This document shows positions 1 through 5,866 of a stretch of 9,369 bases of DNA, piece by piece (the first letter of the stretch is position 1; every line of letters starts with the position of its first letter). The DNA is from an uncultured Collinsella sp. (GTDB lineage: Bacteria; Actinomycetota; Coriobacteriia; Coriobacteriales; Coriobacteriaceae), in assembly GCA_947003675.1 (NCBI GenBank), contig CAMQPJ010000031.1:1-9369 (forward strand). Direction: 5' to 3'. A program made the position numbers and the translations under genes. The notes beneath the pieces are model-generated. The model searched no databases. It worked only from the letters and a program-made list of their open reading frames with translations, and was not told the origin of the DNA.

Positions 1-492
1 GGCGGCCTTCTCGACCGACTCCGTCATAAACGGAATGGGATCGACGCCGGTATCGGCGATACGGCCGGCAAAGAGCGAAATGATGGACGGCGTCTCGGCG
101 TCAACAGCCTCGACCATCTCGTCGACCTGCTCGGGCGTAAAGATGGTGGTGACGTTGACTTTGATGCCGTCGGCGGAAAGCTTGCGGACCAGCTCGGCGG
201 TGGACTCACCCTTGGTGGTCACGCACGGAATCTTGACGTAGACGTTCTCGGCCCAGGTAGCGATCTCGCGCGCCTCGACCTCCATGGTCTCGATGTCGTC
301 GGCAAAGACCTCAAACGACACGGACACATCGGTGATGTGTGCCAGGACCTCCTTGGCAAACGCGCGGTAATCCGTCACGCCGCCCTTCTTCATAAGGGAC
401 GGGTTGGTCGTGAAACCCTGAACGTTGCCGTTCTCGTACATGTCGAGCATGCCCTCGAGGTTTGCACCGTCAGCGAACACCTTGATTGCCAT
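1..492 (-). CDS. Transaldolase / fructose-6-phosphate aldolase-like protein, copy 1 (partial, 3' end outside window)
   Basis: Class I aldolase of the transaldolase/FSA family, expected in the cytosol to make or break a C-C bond in a sugar phosphate through a lysine Schiff base. The frame is open for 164 codons from the ATG at 492 to the left edge with no stop, so the C-terminal third is missing. Visible: GFTTNPSL near residues 26-33 (transaldolase signature), the Schiff-base lysine in YVKIP (Lys87), VNVTTIF near 112-118 and FAGRIADTGVDP near 142-153. Start choice: MAIKVFADGAN matches copy 2 exactly, and GAAAGGA lies about 9 nt upstream. By hand count 26 of 164 residues differ from copy 2 (about 84% identity). 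It lies behind the terminator of the PTS operon and has its own upstream region with repeats, so it probably starts a separate transcript. Transaldolase versus fructose-6-phosphate aldolase activity cannot be settled from sequence alone. Confidence 0.9.
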   Translation of the reverse strand, partial: MAIKVFADGANLEGMLDMYENGNVQGFTTNPSLMKKGGVTDYRAFAKEVLAHITDVSVSFEVFADDIETMEVEAREIATWAENVYVKIPCVTTKGESTAELVRKLSADGIKVNVTTIFTPEQVDEMVEAVDAETPSIISLFAGRIADTGVDPIPFMTESVEKAA

Positions 493-530
493 CTGCCTGA
501 TTCCTTTCGTTTGCATAAGGCCATTGAGCT

Positions 531-555
531 GGTAAACACTTTAGCCATGCTTACC
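531..555. repeat. Candidate operator, repeat A upstream of tal copy 1
   Basis: The core reads GGTAAACACTTTAGC and the unit ends in TTACC, so its outer ends form an inverted pair GGTAA/TTACC. It matches the unit at 587-610 in order and sequence, 56 bp away. Two such copies in front of one gene suggest binding sites for a transcription factor, with this copy between the probable promoter and the start codon. The binding protein is unknown. The motif does not resemble the TWTCRAAAG-like sites near the DeoR gene. Confidence 0.45.
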
Positions 556-586
556 TAGGTTTGAGCTGCAGCTTTTAAGCTTTATC

Positions 587-610
587 GGTAAACGGTTTAG
601 CATCTTTACC
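587..610. repeat. Candidate operator, repeat B upstream of tal copy 1
   Basis: The core reads GGTAAACGGTTTAGC and the unit ends in TTTACC. Two symmetries are visible: the outer pair GGTAAA/TTTACC with 12 nt between, and an inner TAAAC-G-GTTTA palindrome, a shape common in LacI-type operators. It is a direct repeat of the element at 531-555. It overlaps the weak -10 candidate for the minus-strand gene, as a repressor site would. The assignment as operator is inference. Confidence 0.45.
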
Positions 611-722
611 ACTTTTATCAAAGACTTTCCAGCGGCAAAACGGTTTTTCGGCGCGCTGCGCCATTTCCGTTCACGGCGCTTATTTACAGCAAAACCAATC
701 GAATCCACACTCGCTTCAAGAA

Positions 723-762
723 AAAAGGCGGCGGCACCTCACAAGAGATGACGCCGCCTTTT
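723..762 (-). terminator. Rho-independent terminator of the tal-PTS operon
   Basis: Perfect 11-bp outer stem (AAAAGGCGGCG, 723-733, with CGCCGCCTTTT, 752-762), continued after a mismatch by CA/TG and CTC/GAG pairs around an ACAA loop. Read on the minus strand the stem runs into six T residues (726-721), the classical intrinsic terminator form, 57 nt after the IIC stop codon. The plus-strand side has a shorter T run, so some bidirectional action is possible, but no plus-strand gene ends here. Confidence 0.88.
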
Positions 763-818
763 CGTGTAGGAGCCGGTTATCGGAGCTCCGCCCGATTAGG
801 GCTTAACGTATGCCTGGA

Positions 819-2210
819 TTACTCTTCCTCAACGTGGTTAATCACAGCACCCTTGGTGTGGATGAAGTTGGGGACGAAGGCGACGACCAGAAGGACAGCG
901 AGAATCGCGTAGACACCGGTGGTACCGAAGGCCTCGGCAGCGCGGCCAAGCGTAATACCAATGACGGAGAAATCGAAGTCGCCGAACGTAGTGTTCTTGA
1001 AGCCAAAGACGTCAAGAACAGGCAGGAGCAGAGCCGGGGCAAAGGTGATGAGCAGGCCGTTGACGAAAGCACCAAGAGCTGCGCCCTTGCGACCGCCGGT
1101 AGCATTGCCGTAGATGCCTGCGGTAGCACCGCAGAAGAAGTGGGGAACCATGCCCGGGATGATGAAGATGCCCAAGGTAGCGCCCACGATGAACATACCG
1201 ACCACGCCACCGATGAAGGAGGCAACAAAGCCGAGGATGACGGCGGTGGGAGCATAGGGGAAGAAGACGGCGCAGTCGACGGCGGGGATGGCGCCGGGGA
1301 TCAGCTTGTTGGAGATGCCCTGGAAAGCCGGGACCAGGTCGGCAAGGATCATACGAACGCCGTTGTAGACGATAGTGACACCGACGGCGAAGGACAGGGC
1401 ACAGGTCAGGGCGTAGACGATTACATTGTCGCCGCCAGCGGTCTTGGTAACGACCGCAGGATCTGCGATGTAAGCGGCGAAAGCGGTAACCAGGTAGAAG
1501 AAGGCCATGGTAAGAGCCGTGGAGATGGTGGTGTCGCGCAGGAAGGAGAACTTCTCGGGAACCTCGATCTTCTCGGTGCTGTTCTCCTCGGCGTCCTTAG
1601 CAAAAAGCGTACCGACTGCAGCGGAGATGTAATAGGCGAGTGAACCGAAGTGGCCCATGGCGATTTCATCGCCATCGGTAACCTTCTCGGTGAAACGCTG
1701 ACCAACGGCGGGAAGCATAGCGCTCACGAGGCCCAGGAACATGCCGCCCACGATGACAAGCTGGACATCCTGGAAGCCAGATGCCTGCAGAACGGCAGAC
1801 AGCAGGCAAGCCATGAACATGCTGTGATGGCCCGTCAGGAAGATGTACTTAAACTTGGTAAAGCGGGCAATGATAATGTTCACGACGTAGCCGAGAATCA
1901 GGATCATCATGGTCTGAACGCCGAGGACGCTCTGAGCCATCGAAACGACAACCTCGTTGTTGGGCACGACGCCGGTGATGTGGAAACCGGTCTCGATGAA
2001 GGTACCCAGCGGAGCAAGGTTCTCCTGAACAACAGCGGCGCCGGCAGACAGCATGATGTAGCCAAGGATCGGCTTCAGGGTGCCTGTCATCACCTTGTGG
2101 GCGGGACGCTTAAGCGCGACAAGGCCCACAAAAGCGAACAGACCCATAATCCATGCTGGCTTGGTCAGAATCGATTGGATAAACTCAAGTATGGGAAGGA
2201 TGACTTGCAT
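819..2210 (-). CDS. PTS ascorbate-type (UlaA/SgaT family) transporter subunit IIC
   Basis: Membrane channel of a phosphotransferase system: it carries a sugar across the cytoplasmic membrane while EIIB phosphorylates it. It is 463 residues, near the size of E. coli UlaA. It is hydrophobic throughout with about ten or more membrane segments. Family features recalled from UlaA include IFLTGHH near 123-129, KVTDGDEIAMGHFG near 176-189, GVRMILADLVPAFQGISNKLIPGA near 284-307 and the IIPGMVPHFFCGATAGIYGN stretch near 350-369. The ATG at 2210 is preferred over an in-frame ATG at 2255 because AAAGGA sits 8 nt before it and the protein then begins at the expected hydrophobic helix. It is the last gene of the operon, 71 nt after EIIB, followed by a strong terminator. 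The family assignment is firm; the substrate is not, because no ascorbate breakdown genes are next to it. Confidence 0.92.
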   Translation of the reverse strand: MQVILPILEFIQSILTKPAWIMGLFAFVGLVALKRPAHKVMTGTLKPILGYIMLSAGAAVVQENLAPLGTFIETGFHITGVVPNNEVVVSMAQSVLGVQTMMILILGYVVNIIIARFTKFKYIFLTGHHSMFMACLLSAVLQASGFQDVQLVIVGGMFLGLVSAMLPAVGQRFTEKVTDGDEIAMGHFGSLAYYISAAVGTLFAKDAEENSTEKIEVPEKFSFLRDTTISTALTMAFFYLVTAFAAYIADPAVVTKTAGGDNVIVYALTCALSFAVGVTIVYNGVRMILADLVPAFQGISNKLIPGAIPAVDCAVFFPYAPTAVILGFVASFIGGVVGMFIVGATLGIFIIPGMVPHFFCGATAGIYGNATGGRKGAALGAFVNGLLITFAPALLLPVLDVFGFKNTTFGDFDFSVIGITLGRAAEAFGTTGVYAILAVLLVVAFVPNFIHTKGAVINHVEEE

Positions 2211-2234
2211 CTGGGCTTCCTTTCTTTTTAACGT

Positions 2235-2268
2235 GGGCGCGTTTCCCTCTTCCACAGGGAACCGCCCC
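2235..2268 (-). other. Hairpin between PTS IIB and IIC genes
   Basis: An imperfect stem pairs GGGCGCGTTTCCCT (2235-2248) with AGGGAACCGCCCC (2256-2268) around a 7-nt loop, with one-base bulges. In the direction of transcription no T run follows it, so it is not a terminator for the operon. A processing or mRNA-stability element that sets the ratio of IIB to IIC is one possible role. That role is inferred only from its position. Confidence 0.35.
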
Positions 2269-2281
2269 TTTTTGTGCCGCT

Positions 2282-2557
2282 TTAGGCGTTAGCGGCGGCC
2301 GCCTTGATTGCCTCGAGGGCGTCTTCGCGGATCTTCTTCTTGTTCACGTAGCTGCGAACGATCACGACGTTACCGTGAAGCTCGGGAGCGAGCTCCTTAA
2401 CGGTAATGAACAGATCCGGATTTGCGGAAGAAGCACCGTTCAGGTCCATAGACTCAACGTCGGCCTTGATGCCCTCCTCCTCACAAAGCTCCTCGACTTT
2501 GCCAGCGAGCATCAGGCTGGACCCGATGCCGTTTCCGCATACAGTGATGATATGCAT
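2282..2557 (-). CDS. PTS subunit IIB, lactose/ascorbate (UlaB-like) type
   Basis: Cytosolic phosphocarrier that takes phosphate from EIIA on a cysteine and hands it to the sugar held by EIIC. It is 91 residues, a stand-alone IIB domain of normal size. The N-terminal strand and P-loop read ITVCGNGIGSS, with the phosphoryl-acceptor cysteine at Cys7; this CGNGxGSS form is typical of the ascorbate-type IIB. The middle carries ANPDLFIT near 45-52, and the end is an alanine-rich helix. GGAG and AGGAAGG lie just before the ATG at 2557. It follows EIIA by 76 nt and precedes EIIC by 71 nt, so the transporter is encoded in the order A-B-C. Substrate unknown. Confidence 0.9.
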   Translation of the reverse strand: MHIITVCGNGIGSSLMLAGKVEELCEEEGIKADVESMDLNGASSANPDLFITVKELAPELHGNVVIVRSYVNKKKIREDALEAIKAAAANA

Positions 2558-2580
2558 GGCAACCTTCCTCTCCTACACGT

Positions 2581-2621
2581 GACGGATTTTCCGTCTATCC
2601 AAAAGCGGCGACGCATCGCCG
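2581..2621 (-). other. Two small hairpins between PTS IIA and IIB genes
   Basis: Two perfect 6-bp stems lie side by side: GACGGA/TCCGTC (2581-2586 and 2590-2595) and CGGCGA/TCGCCG (2606-2611 and 2616-2621). Read on the minus strand, the second is met first, 12 nt after the EIIA stop codon, and is followed by GCTTTTGG, a short T run. It could cause weak termination, or both could be processing signals. Their role is inference. Confidence 0.35.
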
Positions 2622-2633
2622 TGCCATTAAGGC

Positions 2634-3080
2634 CTAAAAGAATGAACGCATGGTCTCCAAAACCTGCTCGGGCGTACCGCACGCGCTGAGCTTGGCAACG
2701 CAGTCCTCGTCCTCGAACATCTGCGAAAGCTCCGCCAAGCAACCAAGATGAGCCTTGGGGTCGGGCGCGCAAATGCCCACGAGTACGTGAACCGGATCGA
2801 AATCCTCGTGTCCAAATGCAACCGCAGGATCAAGCGTGACGATGCAGATTCCCGCTTCGCTCACATTGCCATCGGCCTGGGCGTGGGGCATGGCGATACC
2901 CTCTTCCAGAACCATATAGGGGCCAAATTTGTGAACCGATGAAATCATGGCGTCGACATAGCTCTGGTCGCATTTGCCCGCGTCAACGAGCAGCTTGCCA
3001 CATGCCCTAATCGCTTCCTCCCAATCGGAGGCCTGGACATGGCAGGCAACAAGCTCGGGTTTAAGAAGATCGGTCAGCAT
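2634..3080 (-). CDS. PTS subunit IIA, mannitol/fructose (type 2) family
   Basis: Cytosolic phosphocarrier that accepts phosphate from HPr and passes it to EIIB. It is 148 residues, the normal size of a free EIIA type-2 domain (UlaC/FruA-IIA/MtlA-IIA fold). The active-site segment reads GIAMPHA near 61-67, with the phosphorylated histidine at His66. A conserved LVGICAPDPKAHL stretch follows near 100-112. The start at 3080 has GGGAG a few bases upstream. Only 9 nt separate it from the stop codon of the preceding tal gene, so the two are almost certainly translated from one message. It supplies the energy-coupling step for the IIB and IIC proteins encoded next. Confidence 0.92.
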   Translation of the reverse strand: MLTDLLKPELVACHVQASDWEEAIRACGKLLVDAGKCDQSYVDAMISSVHKFGPYMVLEEGIAMPHAQADGNVSEAGICIVTLDPAVAFGHEDFDPVHVLVGICAPDPKAHLGCLAELSQMFEDEDCVAKLSACGTPEQVLETMRSFF

Positions 3081-3089
3081 GACAGCTCC

Positions 3090-3800
3090 CTACTCCTCGG
3101 GCAGGATATGAAAACCAAGCGCCTGAATGTCGCGGGCAAAGCCCTTGACCGTATCAAGCGAGTACTCGAGCAAATCTTTCCCGAAATTCTTGCGCTTGGC
3201 GAGAAGGGCATTGGGGACCGTGATGATCTGGCAGCCAACAGACTCTGCCTGGAAGATGTTGAGTACCTCACGCGTGGATGCCCAGAGAACCTCGGCGGCG
3301 GGCTTGACGGCAGCCTTCTTTACGGACTCTGCCATGAGGGGCAGCGGATCGACGCCGGTATCGGCGATACGGCCGGCGAAGATGGACAGAATAGAGGGGG
3401 TCTCGGCAGAGACGGCATCGACGAACTCGTCGACCTGCTCGGGCGTGAAGATGGTGGTGACATTCACCTTGATACTATCGGCAGAAAGGCGCTTGACCAA
3501 CGCTGCGGTGGACTCGCCCTTGGTGTTGAGCGCCGGGATCTTAACGTAGACGTTGTCCGCCCAGGTTGCGATCTCGCGAGCCTCGGCCTCCATACCCGCC
3601 TCGTCGTCGGCAAACACCTCGAACGAGACTGACACATCGGTGATGTGCTCAAGAACCGTCTTGGCAAAAGCGCGGTAGTCGGTCACGCCGCCGGCCTTCA
3701 TAAGGGAAGGATTGGTCGTGAAGCCCTGAACGTTGCCGTTGTCGTGCATGTCAAGCATACCCTCGAGGTTAGCGCCGTCGGCAAACACCTTGATTGCCAT
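3090..3800 (-). CDS. Transaldolase / fructose-6-phosphate aldolase-like protein, copy 2
   Basis: Complete 236-residue class I aldolase, first gene of the PTS operon. Family landmarks: GFTTNPSL near 26-33, the Schiff-base lysine in YVKIP (Lys87), VNVTTIFTPEQVDEFV near 112-127, FAGRIADTGVDP near 142-153 and a C-terminal CQIITVPNALLAK stretch. The length fits the short FSA/TalC-like group and not the longer TalA/TalB type. An in-frame ATG at 3857 would add 19 residues, but the ATG at 3800 has AAAGGA 7 nt upstream and matches the start of copy 1, so 3800 is chosen. Being made together with a PTS transporter suggests it handles the imported sugar phosphate or one of its products. Transaldolase, fructose-6-phosphate aldolase or a related aldol cleavage are all possible. 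Confidence 0.93.
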   Translation of the reverse strand: MAIKVFADGANLEGMLDMHDNGNVQGFTTNPSLMKAGGVTDYRAFAKTVLEHITDVSVSFEVFADDEAGMEAEAREIATWADNVYVKIPALNTKGESTAALVKRLSADSIKVNVTTIFTPEQVDEFVDAVSAETPSILSIFAGRIADTGVDPLPLMAESVKKAAVKPAAEVLWASTREVLNIFQAESVGCQIITVPNALLAKRKNFGKDLLEYSLDTVKGFARDIQALGFHILPEE

Positions 3801-3830
3801 GTTCGGTCCTTTCTCATCTAGCACTATTGC

Positions 3831-3905
3831 TATCGAAAGCCTTTTTCTTTGTTTCAAAAGCTTTTCGGTTTTCTTTTATAAACTATTTCAAAAGATATCG
3901 AAAGC
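3831..3905. promoter_or_regulatory. Cluster of four TWTCRAAAG-like sites at the tal-PTS promoter
   Basis: TATCGAAAGC occurs identically at 3831-3840 and 3896-3905, and TTTCAAAAG identically at 3852-3860 and 3886-3894. All four fit TWTCRAAAG. The pairs are spaced 21 bp (3831 to 3852) and 10 bp (3886 to 3896), close to whole helical turns. One pair covers the -35 side of the promoter and the other lies just downstream of the likely transcription start. Flanking, phased half-sites are typical of DeoR-family repressor operators, and a DeoR-family gene is the divergent neighbour. Binding itself is inferred. Confidence 0.55.
3875..3903 (-). promoter_or_regulatory. Promoter of the tal-PTS operon
   Basis: On the minus strand TTTCGA (plus 3898-3903) and TATAAA (plus 3875-3880) are separated by exactly 17 nt, giving a sigma-70-type promoter about 75 nt before the start codon of tal copy 2. 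The -35 hexamer lies inside one TATCGAAAGC repeat, so a protein bound there would block RNA polymerase. Confidence 0.5.
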
Positions 3906-4081
3906 TCAATTGCCAACTTTCCGCGAACGGTCGATTATCGGGCGCGAGCGTACCTCACTTTTTGTGAACACCTTCCAGGCAAGACTCTTTACTGGCTATT
4001 ACAGGCATTCTGCATGTCAGGCCAACTACTAACACAAATAAAAGCAAAGCGTGTCATTCATCTCGTTCACTCGATTTTGCC

Positions 4082-4110
4082 TTGTTCTTTTCATATCGAT
4101 ACGTTATATT
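4082..4110 (+). promoter_or_regulatory. Promoter of the DeoR-type regulator gene
   Basis: TTGTTC (4082-4087) and TATATT (4105-4110) are separated by 17 nt, a good sigma-70-type match, placing the transcript start near 4117 and the start codon about 43 nt further on. Confidence 0.5.
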
Positions 4111-4142
4111 TCGATTACGAAAGGCATTTCTTTCGCCTTTCG
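4109..4142. promoter_or_regulatory. Overlapping inverted repeats at the start of the regulator transcript
   Basis: TTTCG-ATTA-CGAAA (4109-4122) is a perfect palindrome across the -10 and start site. Its right half begins a second perfect inverted repeat, CGAAAGGC (4118-4125) with GCCTTTCG (4135-4142), spaced by 9 nt. The first is well placed as an autoregulatory operator. The second could be a further half-site pair or a hairpin at the 5' end of the message, ending 5 nt before the GAGGAG ribosome binding site. Confidence 0.45.
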
Positions 4143-4159
4143 TTCATGAGGAGCGACAC

Positions 4160-4951
4160 ATGGCATCTACTTCAGACCTTTCACCCGCCGAGCGTCAGCG
4201 ATTTATCATGAACTGGCTGGCGGAAAAGCCGAATATCTCGGTATCCGACATCGTCCGTCGCTTTTCGGTTTCGGAAGTCACCGCACGACACGACCTCGTC
4301 TCACTGGAATCGGAAGGCAAATTGCGTCGTGTACGCGGCGGAGCAGTATCGCTTTCACGTTCCACTGCAATCTCGTATCCCGAAGAGCGCATCAATGTCC
4401 AAGTCGAAGCCAAGGAGGCTATCGCCGCGACCGCAGCAACTCTTGTTGACGATGGTGACGTTTTGGTGATCGACATCGGCACCACGGGCTTTTACTTCAC
4501 TAAAGCCCTCATAGACAAGCGCGACATCACCATCATCACCGGCGATCTTGCCATCGCAAACTATGCCAGCTTCAATCTGCCCAACGCTTCGGTAGTGCTG
4601 TTAGGTGGTTCCGTGCGAAAGGGCCACCTTTATCTCGCGGGCGCGCTGACGTTCGACTGCATGAGCAAGCTTCATGCCGACAAGGCATTTGTCAGCGCCG
4701 ACGGATTCCATCCCGACCACGGCTTTACCGTTGAGCACGACTTCTCTGCCATGATCAAGCGCATGTATCTAACCAACTCGAACCTGAGCTACATGATGGT
4801 CGACCAGGGTAAGTTCAATAAGACGAGCTTTTATCAGTCCGCACAGATCGATGACCTCGACGGCATCATCATCGATGGGGACAGCGAAGGTATCATGACA
4901 GCGGCAATCGAGAGCAGCCACAGTCATCCCAAACTCTATATTGCAAAATAG
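4160..4951 (+). CDS. DeoR/GlpR-family transcriptional regulator
   Basis: Probable repressor of the divergent tal-PTS operon, released by a sugar phosphate. It is 263 residues, normal for the family. The N-terminal winged helix-turn-helix covers about 9-62: ISVSDIVRRFSVSEVTARHDL is the helix-turn-helix and LRRVRGGA ends the wing. The effector domain follows, with DIGTTG at 105-110 (the DxGTT phosphosugar-binding loop), ITGDLAIAN near 126-134, LLGGSVRKG near 148-156 and DKAFVSADGF near 174-183. The ATG at 4160 is chosen over in-frame ATGs upstream because GAGGAG sits 6 nt before it; an earlier start would lie before the predicted transcript start. The usual Arg-Arg-Asp of the recognition helix reads Arg-His-Asp here, a mild variation. 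Its targets are inferred from position and from the motif cluster between the genes. Confidence 0.92.
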   Translation: MASTSDLSPAERQRFIMNWLAEKPNISVSDIVRRFSVSEVTARHDLVSLESEGKLRRVRGGAVSLSRSTAISYPEERINVQVEAKEAIAATAATLVDDGDVLVIDIGTTGFYFTKALIDKRDITIITGDLAIANYASFNLPNASVVLLGGSVRKGHLYLAGALTFDCMSKLHADKAFVSADGFHPDHGFTVEHDFSAMIKRMYLTNSNLSYMMVDQGKFNKTSFYQSAQIDDLDGIIIDGDSEGIMTAAIESSHSHPKLYIAK

Positions 4952-4954
4952 CTC

Positions 4955-4995
4955 ACATGGCCGGGTCGCCCCCAATGCAGGCGACCCGGCCATGT
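4955..4995. terminator. Hairpin between convergent genes, probable bidirectional terminator
   Basis: Arms 4955-4970 and 4980-4995 are perfectly complementary over 16 bp, very GC-rich, around a 9-nt loop. The stem fills almost the whole 45-nt gap between the stop codons of the DeoR-type gene and the HAD phosphatase gene. Neither side has a proper T run (minus side GAGCTATTTTGC, plus side ATTAAATC). Termination is therefore likely from position but not classical. Confidence 0.6.
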
Positions 4996-4996
4996 A

Positions 4997-5824
4997 TTAA
5001 ATCAAGCCAAAGTGGCGCATAGCCGTGACGGTACCGTCGTGTGCGACGTCATCGGTCACGTAGTCGGCGACCGCCTTGACCTCGGGCATAGCGTTGCCCA
5101 TGGCCACGGCTGTCTCGACGGCGGCGAGCATGCCCAGGTCGTTGCCCGAATCGCCAAAGCCAAAGGTGCGCGCATTTCCCTCGCGGCCCAGATACGCCAG
5201 CGCTCGCGCCACGCCCACGCCCTTGTCAATGCCCTTGGGGCTCAGCTCGCGATTCTGACCACCGGTGTTGCACAGCTCAAACTCGCGATCGATAAAGCCG
5301 TCATCGTTGGCTACGCGAGCCAAACTGGGCGCAGTGAGGCCTACCTTGCCCACGCGCAGACTGCCGTCGACGCGCATCTCCTCGGTGCTGTGCGCCACAG
5401 AAGTGCCGATCAGAGACGACTGCTCAACACCCGCGGGTTCCAGGGCAAAAGTAGCCACGTTGGTCTCGAAAAAGGCCTCAATCCCTGCCGCGGCCATACG
5501 GCGTGCAAGCTCCTCGATAACGTCCTCGCCAAAGCAGTCCTCGTGTACCACGCGTCCCTCGACCTCGAGCGTGGCTCCCGCCATGGCAACGATGCCCGCG
5601 GGGTCGAGCGCACGCAGGCTATCGGCGATAAGCCACAGGGGGCGGCCCGTGCAGATAAATGCCTCGTGCCCTGCATCGCGCAGTGCACGGAACGCCTCAA
5701 CCACCGTCTGCGAGGGACGAACCGCCGAAAAGTCCTTATCGGTCATATCGTCGGGATCGAACGACGTCAGCGTGCCGTCCACGTCAAAAAAGAGCACGGC
5801 GGAATCGGGGCACGCATCAATCAT
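4997..5824 (-). CDS. HAD-superfamily (Cof-type, IIB) phosphatase
   Basis: Cytosolic magnesium-dependent hydrolase, most likely of a small phosphorylated metabolite such as a sugar phosphate. It is 275 residues. All four HAD motifs are present: FFDVDGTLT with Asp14 and Asp16 (nucleophile and acid), ICTGRP at 57-62, a lysine in SPKGIDKG (Lys197 or Lys201) and FGFGDSGNDLGM with Asp225 and Asp229. A cap domain of about 110 residues between motifs II and III marks the type IIB/Cof group. An in-frame ATG at 5860 exists, but the start at 5824 has AAAGGA 6 nt upstream and puts motif I at the usual distance from the N-terminus. It is transcribed away from the RlmKL gene and toward the regulator gene. 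Proteins of this group have broad, hard-to-predict substrates; a link to the PTS locus is not shown. Confidence 0.92.
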   Translation of the reverse strand: MIDACPDSAVLFFDVDGTLTSFDPDDMTDKDFSAVRPSQTVVEAFRALRDAGHEAFICTGRPLWLIADSLRALDPAGIVAMAGATLEVEGRVVHEDCFGEDVIEELARRMAAAGIEAFFETNVATFALEPAGVEQSSLIGTSVAHSTEEMRVDGSLRVGKVGLTAPSLARVANDDGFIDREFELCNTGGQNRELSPKGIDKGVGVARALAYLGREGNARTFGFGDSGNDLGMLAAVETAVAMGNAMPEVKAVADYVTDDVAHDGTVTAMRHFGLI

Positions 5825-5866
5825 ATGGGTTCCTTTCGAGGATAAGGGCAAACGAAGCATCCATCA

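Larger units (their letters stand above)
493..720 (-). promoter_or_regulatory. Upstream regulatory region of tal copy 1
   Basis: This 228-nt stretch before the first tal gene, together with the terminator and spacer at 721-818, forms the 326-nt gap between it and the PTS IIC gene. No coding region is supported in it. It is AT-richer than the flanking genes and carries the direct repeats listed separately at 531-555 and 587-610. A third, weaker relative reading GGCAAAACGGTTT begins at 634. On the minus strand a TTTGAT hexamer (plus 617-622) lies 17 nt from TGC-TAAACC, a poor but possible promoter that would overlap the repeat at 587. The position before an isolated gene and after a terminator supports a promoter function; the exact promoter is uncertain. 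Confidence 0.45.
3801..4159. promoter_or_regulatory. Divergent regulatory region between tal-PTS operon and DeoR-type regulator
   Basis: This 359-nt AT-rich stretch has no supported gene. It holds a promoter for each direction and several repeated motifs, annotated separately. The stretch 3906-4080, between the two promoter clusters, shows nothing I can assign. Confidence 0.7.

Noticed and set aside
493..818. CRISPR-like array suggested by repeats upstream of tal copy 1
   Set aside because: Only two clear copies with unequal length and no repeat-spacer series; operator sites explain them better.
810..1643. 277-codon open frame on the plus strand opposite the PTS IIC gene
   Set aside because: The product is low-complexity, rich in Asp, Gly and Glu, as expected for the complement of a hydrophobic membrane protein gene; no family resemblance.
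819..3800. Naming the PTS genes ulaA, ulaB and ulaC
   Set aside because: Family membership is clear, but the L-ascorbate breakdown genes are missing, so symbols implying ascorbate uptake would overstate the evidence.
1..3800. Sulfoquinovose-type (sulfo-transaldolase) pathway suggested by the aldolase genes
   Set aside because: No sulfosugar isomerase, sulfolactaldehyde enzyme or sulfosugar exporter is visible, and a PTS is not the usual importer for that pathway.
3733..4032. 99-codon open frame on the plus strand entering the divergent regulatory region
   Set aside because: It starts inside the tal gene in antisense, has no good ribosome binding site, and overlaps the promoter and operator motifs.
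5012..5845. 277-codon open frame on the plus strand opposite the HAD phosphatase gene
   Set aside because: The opposite strand carries all four HAD motifs and a good ribosome binding site; this frame has neither.
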